Part shown: piece after piece, positions 55,706 through 64,000 of the stretch
How positions within the stretch are numbered: position 1 is the first letter of the stretch
How the letters are laid out: each line of letters starts with the position of its first letter
From: Blakeslea trispora
Lineage: Eukaryota; Mucoromycota; Mucoromycetes; Mucorales; Choanephoraceae
DNA length: 64,000 nucleotides
Reading direction: 5' to 3'
Assembly (NCBI GenBank): GCA_025331445.1
Contig: JAIWNE010000090.1
Location: 62,001-126,000, forward strand
The notes under the pieces: generated by a model
Databases searched by the model: none
Told to the model about the DNA's origin: nothing
What the model saw: only the letters and a program-made list of their open reading frames with translations
Position numbers and translations under genes: made by a program

Positions 55706-56329
55706 CTATACATGATTCTCTTGTTTCACTAAAGGATCATTTCGATCATAATGAGGTACATTCATAAAACGCATCAAGCCATCTTGATCAACACCCACCA
55801 ATTTCTTTTCGGAAACACCTTCAGGATAGACTTTATCCACTTGATCGGATAATTTATGAACCACAGCAGAGACAACAGACTTGTTATCGTATTCAGGCAC
55901 ATCCACCGTTGTTGTCTCACCTTTATCACTTTGAGCTACCATCTGTCTTAGTTTACGAGTCTCGTTCTGAGCGACTGTATCTTCTTCCTGAGCCAAGAAG
56001 GAAGCAACCCATTGTTCACGTTGGAATCCAAATTCCGCTTGATCTTGAGGTAAGAGAGGAGCGACCTTGATATAGCCTATGCCCATACCCATATGTTGAT
56101 AAGGCTTTTGTGTGCTGTCTAGGCCAATCAGATTCTGGTTTCGTTGGATGCTGGGTCGAGCTGATCGAGAAGAGACGGGGGGTAGATCGGCTTCGTTCAG
56201 GACGACCATCGGTACAATCGTGTCCTGTGAATCATAGTCGGCATAAGAAAGGTCCATCAGGGCGTCTTCATTGAATGGAGCTGCTAATGCAATAGAAATG
56301 AATGGGATTGAAATCAAAAAGAAACGCAT
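55706..56329 (-). CDS. Secreted protein of unknown function
   Basis: 207 residues, intronless. A strong signal peptide (MRFFLISIPFISIALAAP) starts at the first real ATG, 56329-56327; five codons further upstream in frame begin with TTG and are not used. The mature protein is acidic near its start (FNEDALMDLSYADYDSQD), has a Gly/Met stretch (HMGMGIGYIKVAPLLP), and ends VPHYDRNDPLVKQENHV. No cysteines in the mature part and no known domain. There are no membrane segments beyond the signal, so it is likely secreted or vacuolar. Confidence 0.8.
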   Translation of the reverse strand: MRFFLISIPFISIALAAPFNEDALMDLSYADYDSQDTIVPMVVLNEADLPPVSSRSARPSIQRNQNLIGLDSTQKPYQHMGMGIGYIKVAPLLPQDQAEFGFQREQWVASFLAQEEDTVAQNETRKLRQMVAQSDKGETTTVDVPEYDNKSVVSAVVHKLSDQVDKVYPEGVSEKKLVGVDQDGLMRFMNVPHYDRNDPLVKQENHV

Positions 56330-56689
56330 GGAAATAAATGACAAGTGAAAGAAAAGAGGTATAATTGTTGAGAAATGAAAGGGAATTTATTCCTCGTCTT
56401 TACGTTTTTATGTTAAAGAATGATGCATCTTGGTCAAAATTGACATGGATTAACAAACTCTCTTTTTTATAGAAACATGTCACATGACTTTGTTGAAGAG
56501 GTATTTTTTTGTTGTTTACTCGAGTCATTTAGTCTCCGTTGCAATTCATACAATGAGTCTTTTTGAAATTCATGTTTGATGTGCTGTATGACATTTTATC
56601 TACAGAGGAAATTGCAAGTTACGACCCTTGATTTCATCTACTTGCATTGATTTATAAGGCAATGAAAAGGAGGAAAAAAGAATCTATTG
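56330..56689. other. Intergenic, no gene seen
   Basis: AT-rich 5' flank of the secreted-protein gene. Confidence 0.5.
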
Positions 56690-57880
56690 GCATGTCAAAA
56701 AATAAACGTATTGTCTTTCTGCTTATTTTGAGCTATCAACAGTTCAAATGAGAGACAATAACAGGAGGACTGCAATTCTTTCAAAGAATCATAACAACAG
56801 TTAATCAATCTTTTTAAAAAGAGACCAATCACATACTGCATAAAGTAAAAAGAGGGAACATGCATTGATGATTTAAAATGAATCAAAAGAAAAACAATCC
56901 AAACAACAGATCTTATTTCTATAACTCGAGTAAGCTTCAAAAGTAAATGTCGTCGATTTTGATTAAAATAAAAGGAGGGCTGCTCCAAGATGCCTTTCTT
57001 CAACTTGCTCCAAAAGTGCACAACTTTCATCAAACTCCTCTGAATAGTAACAATCTATGGTAAGCCCCTTTCAATCTAATATCCATGAATTTTTCCCATT
57101 TCTTTTTTTTTTCTAGAAAAGTCTCATCCGGGTTCAGGAAGAAAGGCGATAAAGAGTCTTTTATTGATCGTACCTTTTCAATGGGTTGAAACAGTCGTCC
57201 GGAGACACAATTGAGATGTTGTGGCTGTACCTGCCTACAATTTCATATGCTACATCTACAGGCTTAATGATCAATTCGTTTACAATCTTGAAGAGCTCTG
57301 ATTTAGTACTGTAGCTTTCCAGTAATCGTCATTTACACATCATTCTTTCTTTATGTTTTGTGATCCAGTCTTTGGAAAAAAAAAAAAGGGATGCTGTTTG
57401 TACGCGTGTAGTATGATACAACTGCCAAAGATGAACGCATTTTTTTTTTCACGACATGATCTTTAAATCTTCTAAAAAAAGTTACCGTGGTAGTCTAGAT
57501 CAAGTTCCTTGCCATTCTTTACCACATTTGTATGCTATCTTTGATGGTGCTTGCACATCGCTTCCTTTTGTGACCTGAACAATACAACAAAAAAGGCAGC
57601 AAACATAATCATCATTGATTCTTATTCTCTACACCCTTTGATTGGATACCCAAGTCTTTGTTGGATGATGATTTGATATGATTTGTCAAGAAACACATTG
57701 GGCTGAATTGGCTGCTTGTTGCCATCTTGGGGGGAAAACTTCTTTAATCATTCATCTGAATATACATCTAGGATTCGATGATGACTGGGGATGTCATGAA
57801 GACTCATTTCTTGTTTCACCCTTTCTTGTAGGTCCGATTCAAGTTGTGCAAGTCCAAACATCATAACTCACGACCACGTT
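56690..57880 (-). pseudogene. Strongly decayed IS630/Tc1-like transposase
   Basis: Minus-strand pieces: near 57860-57700 a Tc1-like N-terminal read (RPTRKGETRNES, CIFR*MIKE), then many stops, and near 57030-56980 KVVHFWSKLKKGILEQP, matching the post-catalytic xxWSKLKxxI region of such transposases (the catalytic Glu itself is lost). All frames are broken. Exact limits uncertain; no TIRs seen. Confidence 0.4.
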
Positions 57881-58929
57881 TTTTTTTTAAAAGTGCTGTT
57901 GCAAGACTTTTGACTGTAAACATTCGTTCTTCTTTGTTGTTTTCGTCCGCTTTTTTTTTCCCCTTTATGGCAGAAATCTATTCCAGCTTCAATGAAAAAA
58001 GATCCCATTCGACCTTTTTTTTTTCCCAAAAAGGTCTTGCCAATGATAGCCATCCCTTTTTTTTTTGAATAGCAAAGTCGGTGATGCAGAGTCATCTCAA
58101 TGAGAGCTTTATAGAGGTCAAGCCTCACCATATTGTATTGATTGTGTCTCTTTTTGATGATATTGATCATTTGCTCAAATAAAACAGTTCAGGTGTAATT
58201 TTGTTTAGTTGTCTAGAATATCTTCTTTAGCGTACATGTTTAAGAAAAAAAAAAAGAGCATTAAAAAGAGCCTTCCAGCCATATATCATCAATTAGATAC
58301 GAGCAATTCTATGTAAAGTAGTCGTAATATCTTTTTTTTTTTAAAAAAAGGAGAATCAATAAGAGTGAAGTTTTCAACCTTATATTTCTACAAAGGATAC
58401 TAGGTCTTTTATTCCTATCACTTGACAGTTTTAATGGTAATACAACAGCCTTGATTATCTCATTATCCAATCAAAATGCACAATGGACATGTTTCATCAT
58501 GAACTTATTGACTCGAACTTATCCATGCAAGAGACTGTTTTGTATAGAAAATTTAAATGATATGTGTCAACAGAAAGTCATGTAATTTATCTGTCAAGTC
58601 AAAAAGAGTTAAACAAGATGAAAGAGAGGGGTTTTATTCAGTGTAGAATGAGATTGTCAATATAGATTGAGCTTGGTGACACAAAGTAGAATTGTGTCTT
58701 GAATAAATGTCTTGATTTAATGATGCATCTAGCTTACGATACATCATCACCCTGGACCACCTTAAAAACTGTTTAGTTAAGATTTGAATAACATTTAGAT
58801 GGACCTTGATTGAGTGTTGGATTCTTAAAGTCAGATAAATCGCTCTTGAATAATGTGTGGATGCTTTTGCGAATTAGATAGTTGTTAAATTGTATGCTTT
58901 GTTCTTTGCATGTATGTACGTTGGAATTG
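57881..58929. other. Gene-free region left of the gypsy element
   Basis: AT-rich; no LTR matching the right side of the gypsy element was recognised, so the element's 3' LTR seems missing or too diverged. Confidence 0.4.
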
Positions 58930-59029
58930 CCTATTAAAAAAACCATTTCATCAAAAACCTTTTGTGAGGAAAAAAAAGATGAAGCTGGGTAAAAAAAAAG
59001 GTTCTCCGTACTGATTGCGCTTAGTGCAC

Positions 59030-59540
59030 AGATGTCTAGTTTGATCTGGATTTCTTGTTGACGTCCGATTCCTTGAAAGGAGTCTTGCGCTTGCGTGATC
59101 CTTTGATTCTTTTGACTTGACCAGACTTGGTAGGCATGTTTGCGTTACGTCGTTTCCAGTATTCTTTGATAGTTTCTGGACTGTCAAAGTTCTTCAGGCT
59201 TTTGCCATGTTTGCTCGTCCGGATATCCTACCCAAGTAGTTAAATACTCGATACCATTTGGTTCTACTTCCCTGTGATTGATCACGGCTTGAACTTTACA
59301 AATGTCTTTGTTTTCATCAGACTTGTTTGTTTCATTCGCGATTCATTTAATTTGCAAAGTAGGGATGTTTCTGGATAGAATGGAGCCTGTGCTATCGGTC
59401 AAGATGTAGCTTTCATTGGTTGTATAACCATGTACATAAAATGGACCTTCATACTTGGCATCTGTTTTCCGACGCTTGTTTTCTATGTTTTCGATCATGA
59501 CTTTAGCACCTATGGGAAATGGATCTTTAAGTATCCGATG
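59030..59540 (-). pseudogene. GPY/F module and chromodomain of the gypsy element
   Basis: IGAKVMIENIENKRR and AKYEGPFYVHGYTTNESYIL give the GPY/F module. An in-frame TAA (about 59350) precedes the chromodomain VQAVINHREVEPNGIEYLTT WVGYP..., then, after a frameshift, SPETIKEYWKRRN and a basic tail. Chromodomains direct integration of such elements to heterochromatin in known cases. Confidence 0.8.
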
Positions 59541-59559
59541 CTTTCTTTCAAAGTGCTCA

Positions 59560-60230
59560 TTATCTTTCTTCTTGAGTCTTAATGATCTGATTCCTAATTT
59601 CAGGAATGGTATAGTTATTGAATCTTTCGATTTCTTTCTTCAACTTATCTGTGTCTATCATATCGTCAGAGATATTCAATTTTGATAGAGCTTTTGTATA
59701 ATCTTTGAGATCATTTGCTTGGCGATTGAACATCGCTTGGAATGGAGTATGATTGTGTAGTCTTGATATATGTTGGTTCATCAGATACATGGTACCTTCG
59801 ACATACAAATCCCATGATTCTTCATATCCATCCAGCATTTTGAGGATGATAGATTTAGCAGTCTTTACATGAGTTTCCAAGTTGCCAGCTGGAGTGTAAG
59901 GTAATGAGAGAGCAGATTCAATGCCCATATGTTGACGTAGACTTTTGATCAATTCGTTATAGAATTCTAGTCCTCTGTCATGTTGAAGTACTTTAGGATA
60001 TCCCATAATGGAAAATATCTGTATCAACTCCTTGGCAACATCTAGGGCTGTTTTGGATTTGATTGCTCTGAGAATCACAAACCTACTAAAGATGTCAACG
60101 CACACTAATAGGTAGTTATTACCTCTAGGAGTTGTAACATCAAATGTGCCTAGATCGATAGCGACTTTGTCCCACGTATTGTTGGGCGCATCACTCTTTG
60201 GAGGGTGGAAAACATGTTTTGCTAGATTGA
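59560..60230 (-). pseudogene. Integrase catalytic core of the gypsy element
   Basis: The core starts WDKVAIDLGTFDVTTPRGNN (first Asp) and VCVDIFSRFVILRAIKS, then VLQHDRGLEFYNELIKSLRQ (second Asp; the usual DNGxEF is DRGLEF) and, in place of the D-x35-E glutamate, ETHVKTAKSIILKM. Ends KIIKTQEER-like before the GPY/F module. Confidence 0.85.
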
Positions 60231-61013
60231 ATCGAGCGCACTTTGTATTTTGTTACATCTTCGCGCAAGTGTTTCCAGTTCATGCCATGTTCTTGTTTTA
60301 TCATTCGTTCGACACTGTTAATTCCATAGTGTCCAGCAAGATGACATTGCGAAATGATATTTTGTTTTTCCTCTTCATTTTGAGGTTGCGTGTATTTGTC
60401 TATACGACTAGCAGCAATGATTTGGTCAGTAACGTTATTCAATTTTGTCATTTTCATTTGTGAAGTAATTTTATCTATTGTGTTACTGTTTTCAGAATTT
60501 GTTTCTGAGGTTACGTGAGGCGAATTGTCACGGTTTTCTTTTGCTGTTTTGGAGGCTGCTTTCGTCTCAACTTGCGTATCAATTACTTGCTCACCCCTCT
60601 CCAGCGTTTGATCAGCGTCGTCTGGATAAAGCAAACGCGACAAGTGATCAGCCAAGATGTTGCGTACTCCGGTACAGAAGGTGATGTCAAAGTCAAACTC
60701 GTAGATCATCTCGTAGTAATTTTCAATGATTCGATTGATTTTTGGTTGAGAGTGCAGATACAGTATACCTTTGTTATCGGTATAGTAATGAAAGCGTTGA
60801 CCAGACAACCACTGTTTCCATTTAGTAGTGCAATAGAGAAACGCTGGGATCTCACGTCGAGAGGATCCATAGTTGCGCTCTGCTTTTGATAAAGTGCGTG
60901 CAACAAAGCCGATATAACGAATATGGTTATCGATTACCTGATACAAACAACCACCAATACCATAAGCACTAGCATCAGTCACGAGATGCAAAGGATATTT
61001 GAGGTTAGGACAA
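60191..61013 (-). pseudogene. RNase H and integrase zinc-binding region of the gypsy element
   Basis: RNase H motif HLVTDASAYGIGGCLYQ, RNYGSSRREIPAFLYCTTKW and TDNKGILYLHSQPKINRI. Then a linker of about 80 residues and the integrase zinc region CHLAGHYGINSVERMIKQEH. A frameshift near 60230 precedes the catalytic core. Confidence 0.85.
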
Positions 61014-62196
61014 CTGAGTACAGGGAGTATCAGCGAGTACGAGCTGCAATGTACGCATAGCTTTGGAATGCTCTGCAGTCCATACTTCCTTGATATTGGG
61101 ATGATTTTTGAGTTTGTTTAGAGGAGCCATCAAGGTGGAAATGCGAGGTACATGCTCACGAAAGTAATTGATCACACCGAGACGATGACTTGACTCTTTC
61201 GAGTTTTGGACCGTTTCAGGCCAAGATAATACGTTGGTAACCTTGCGCATATCTAGAGTAAGTGCATCATGAGAAAGTCGAAATCCTAGAACAAAGATTG
61301 ATTTCTGCATGAGATTGAGTTTTTCATGATTGATGCGAAGACTGGATCGAGTGAGTCGAGATAAGACTGTTTATAGACAACGAACATGGTTGTCGATACT
61401 ATCATCGGTAGCAACGTAGATGTCGTCAATGTAATGAACACAATAATCCAAGTCAGCAAAGAGACTGGTGATACTTTGTTGTACCACTGAGGATACGTTG
61501 AGCAAGCCAAATGGAGCTCGTTTGAATTGATATTGCAGGCCGCTAGGAGCCGTGAATGAAGTAACAGGTCTATCACATCGACGGATGCGAAAACTGTGAA
61601 AGCATGCACTAAGGTCGATGGTAGTGAAGAGCGAGAATTTGCTCAATTTACGATGCAAAGTGCTGATCAAGGGTAATGGAAATTTATCCATTTGTGCGGG
61701 ATCAAGGCTTTGATTAACAAGACGACAATCAAGTACAGTACGTACCTTTTTTGGGATCTAATTCACCTGTTACAGGGGATCGCTTTAACACAGTGAGTAA
61801 ACTGGAATTGAAAGGATTGTTTGGAGGTGCGCGTTCAATGACATTGCCCGAAATCCATTCTTGTACTTGTTTTTCAACAGCATCTAAATGACATTCTTTG
61901 ATTGCATATTGTCTACGATAAGCTGAAGTAATACCTTTTTTCAGAGGAAGTCGTATTTCATTTCCTGGTATGTTACAGTAGTTTGCAACAGGGATATTTC
62001 TGTTGGCTTGTATAAATGGTTCGATTTGATCCATCATTTGCTTACGCTCGGTCTGTGTACCAAAAGGATCATTGTTGGGTGTAGATGGGTTTGGATCAAT
62101 AGGAGGTAGGACAGGACCAAACTTGTTTTCCCAATCCATGGCGATATTGGAGATTTCAATACCCCAAAGGTATATCAAATCCATGCCAATGCACAC
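61005..62196 (-). pseudogene. Reverse transcriptase region of the gypsy element
   Basis: N-terminal palm motifs WISGNVIERAPPNNPFNSSL and, after a frameshift in an A6 run near 61743, VRTVLDCRLVNQSLDPAQMD and FTTIDLSACFHSFRI. Catalytic box YIDDIYVATDD near 61425. In-frame TAA at about 61377, then the thumb and connection (FVLGFRLSHDALTLDM; RISTLMAPLNKL). Confidence 0.88.
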
Positions 62197-62224
62197 ATGT
62201 ATGTTATTAAACAGATTAAATACT

Positions 62225-63410
62225 TCAATGAATTGTTTTGGAATTGTATGTGACCTCTAATTTGTCTGACGTATGTCCTAGACGTTTAACCGTGTTGCTA
62301 TTGATAAGTTTAATATTTCCTCTACTTTTATTTATTTCTAAATTCAAGTGTTTTGCCAGAGAAGGAGAGATAGAAGAAAAAGAGCAGCCTGAATCTAGCA
62401 ATGCCCAAGTTTTCACATTCTCTATTGACAACGGAAGATATATAAACTTATCAGCTAACAGGTCTTTTTGGCGATTGTGCAAAGTAGTCATCTGTGGCGA
62501 CAGTGTACTTACAGTCAGCTTTGCCTTTGCCCTTGGGGTCAAAGTCAGCGGCAGCGAATTGAAGTCAGCGGCAGCGAATTGAAGATTGTGGTCTTCATTA
62601 TCAGAGAAGCCTTCATCCATGAAGACATCCCCTTCATCATCCGATTGAGGAGGTCTTGGCACAGGGTCTTTGTTGTTGGGGGTCTTGGAGGGTTTACCTT
62701 TACTCATGCCTTTGCAGACATGACCATGCTTCCATGGGCCTTTGCAGGTGAAACATGTACGTTTCTTACCTTTGGATTTGAACTGCTGGAAATGCAGCTT
62801 TCGTTCAGCTCTCTTTTGTTTTACTCGGCAATCAGCGGTATCATGCTCGTGAGAGTTATGATAGCTGCAATAAGGACTAGGCTTATGGCGAGAGGAAGAG
62901 GCTTCAGAGCGGAATTTGCTCGGACGAGAGGAAGAGTAAGGTGTGGAAGGCTGAGCCTTTTTGGAGTGCACTATTTTATGAGAAGTAGGCAACTTCTTTT
63001 TGACGTCAAGGTCATTGAGGATGTCATAAGCATCCAGCAACGCTTGGATGGTAAAGTCCAATGACTGAGCATTAGGATCTTTTGTGATCTTGATAGTTCT
63101 CAATGCTTCGATGTATTATTCTCGAGGAACTGGTTGCATGATGCAACGCTTCAACATACTTTCTTCATTGATCATCGCTTCTTGAGCAATTTCACGGAAT
63201 CTTGCCACGTATTGTGACATTGTCTCGTATCTACGAAACTCAAGACGATAAAGTCTGTCCGTGGCTAATTGTCGCAATCTTTCAGGACTGGTCCCAAATT
63301 TGATTGCTATAGCATTTTTGATTGCACTCCAGGATGTGTTGGAATGAGACTGTGAGTAGTTGTCGTATTTGGGCATATACAGAAGCCAGAACGATTTGTA
63401 TTCGGAAAAT
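62225..63410 (-). pseudogene. gag and protease region of the gypsy element
   Basis: The capsid part reads SWSAIKNAIAIKFGTSPERL and YETMSQYVARFREIAQEAM, then a TAA at 63128 in the same frame. A basic Ser-rich stretch leads to CFTCKGPWKHGHVCKG, a zinc-knuckle-like C-x2-C-x6-H-x2-C. The aspartic protease follows with TWALLDSGCSFSSISPSLAK (DSG active site). An insert-like repeat near 62560-62580 duplicates QFAAADF in the DNA. Confidence 0.85.
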
Positions 63411-63428
63411 CAATTAATCATCATCAAA

Positions 63429-63457
63429 GGTTATTTTGACAGATAATGTCAAAATAA
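63429..63457. repeat. Perfect 12-bp inverted repeat with 5-nt loop
   Basis: GTTATTTTGACA, GATAA, TGTCAAAATAAC. The outer right arm starts TGTCA and the left arm ends TGACA, like LTR ends, with a 5-bp spacer the size of an LTR-element target duplication. Confidence 0.8.
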
Positions 63458-64000
63458 CAATAAATCAAATAATGTTCACAAAGTTGGAAAATTAAAATCA
63501 TTTCAGATATTACCAGAGGTAATCCTGAAATCAAACATCTAACAAGCATTGGTAAAAAGCGATGATATGATATATAAAGCGTTCAATGTGCCTAGCTAAC
63601 ACATTGAAAGCATGATCAGATTTATAGTCATTGACTCTCTTCTCATCAATACTTGAAATAGCTATATGACATGACACATGTGATAGCAAGATGGTTGCAT
63701 AGGCCATATAATATCAAGGTAGCAGCATCTAACAGAACAAGCAATGATTCTAGAGATTTCATTATAAGAAAAGACTAAATCATTACTTGGATAAAGAAAG
63801 TTCTGAGACATAATTACAAAGGGCTTGTCTATCGTTATCACCTAATCTAAACTGATCTAAACATCCAACGAAACAAGTGAACAAGTATGAAACAGTTATA
63901 CCTGATATATTGAAACACTAATCAAGATTAAACATATCTTGTCGAGCATGATTATTATCTCTCCAAGATATAAATCAAGTAAACAATATATCTCCACCTT
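63458..64000. other. Non-coding sequence at the right edge, possibly an LTR
   Basis: No open frame. AT-rich. It may be the start of an LTR or other element continuing beyond the window; its second end is not visible. Confidence 0.3.

Larger units (their letters stand above)
58930..63410 (-). mobile_element. Ty3/gypsy chromovirus, internal region, decayed
   Basis: Order on the minus strand is gag, CCHC-like knuckle, protease, RT, RNase H, integrase, chromodomain, the order of Metaviridae chromoviruses. Many stops and frameshifts (for example 63128, 61730, 61378, 61010, 60230, 59350) make it inactive. No LTR pair is visible. The right part of gag stops near 63410, next to a perfect hairpin (63429-63457) that may be a junction with another element. 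Confidence 0.9.

Noticed and set aside
57678..57866. Plus-strand frame of 62 codons
   Set aside because: Antisense of the decayed IS630/Tc1-like transposase.
1..64000. CRISPR arrays, tRNA and rRNA genes, biosynthetic gene cluster
   Set aside because: Looked for spaced repeats, tRNA T-arm motifs and clustered synthases by eye; none found. A tRNA scan would be needed to exclude small RNA genes fully.

Overview
The window looks like a gene-rich stretch of a fungal nuclear genome, most likely Mucoromycota (Mucorales-like). This is an inference. It rests on many short introns (mostly 45-100 nt, GTAAG/GTAAA donors, T-rich AG acceptors), an AT-rich background full of poly-A/poly-T, fungal-type gene content (Tao3/Pag1-Furry, Sct1/Gpt2-type acyltransferase, fungal prefoldin, EMC and OST subunits) and relics resembling repeated mucoralean families. 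No bacterial operons, CRISPR arrays or tRNA/rRNA genes were seen.

Layout. 1-7.2 kb: a partial short-chain dehydrogenase, tRNA pseudouridine synthase PUS1 and a fused lysine-ketoglutarate reductase/saccharopine dehydrogenase. 7.5-12.8 kb: a broken multi-exon gene beside a decayed LINE, then gene-free DNA. 12.8-18.5 kb: a Ser-rich unknown protein, a large propeller-like protein with twelve 16-residue repeats, and mitochondrial inner-membrane protease subunit IMP2. 18.86-21.6 kb: a complete DDE transposon with 28-bp inverted ends and TA duplications, transposase frameshifted. 21.66-23.8 kb: glycerol-3-phosphate acyltransferase. 25.6 kb: a small secreted cysteine-rich protein. 26.5-39.9 kb: a dense housekeeping block of PRP3, WBP1/OST48, a LisH-CTLH-WD40 protein, a Furry/Tao3 scaffold, EMC5 and prefoldin 3. 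41.1-43.1 kb: a secreted aspartic-protease-like protein that has lost a catalytic Asp. 43-49.5 kb: a graveyard of transposon relics (IS630/Tc1-like, LINE, Crypton-like tyrosine recombinase). 49.6-56.3 kb: an LYR-motif protein, ARP6, an SLC35F-like transporter, an intronless unknown and a secreted unknown. 56.7-64 kb: another decayed DDE transposase and a decayed Ty3/gypsy chromovirus with a chromodomain.

How the genes relate. Several products serve the secretory pathway (WBP1, EMC5, two to three secreted proteins), mitochondria (IMP2, the LYR protein, probably the lysine enzyme) or nuclear RNA/chromatin work (PUS1, PRP3, ARP6). They are ordinary eukaryotic neighbours rather than an obvious cluster. 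What stands out is compact spacing (a 9-bp overlap of two convergent coding regions, an 86-bp divergent promoter, a 14-bp convergent gap) and the alternation of such blocks with islands full of transposon debris. No clear new multi-gene system was found. The best candidates for new biology are the pseudo-aspartic protease with internal dibasic sites, the repeat-bearing propeller protein, the TA-flanked DDE transposon with a large subterminal palindrome, and the mitochondrial-type fused lysine enzyme.
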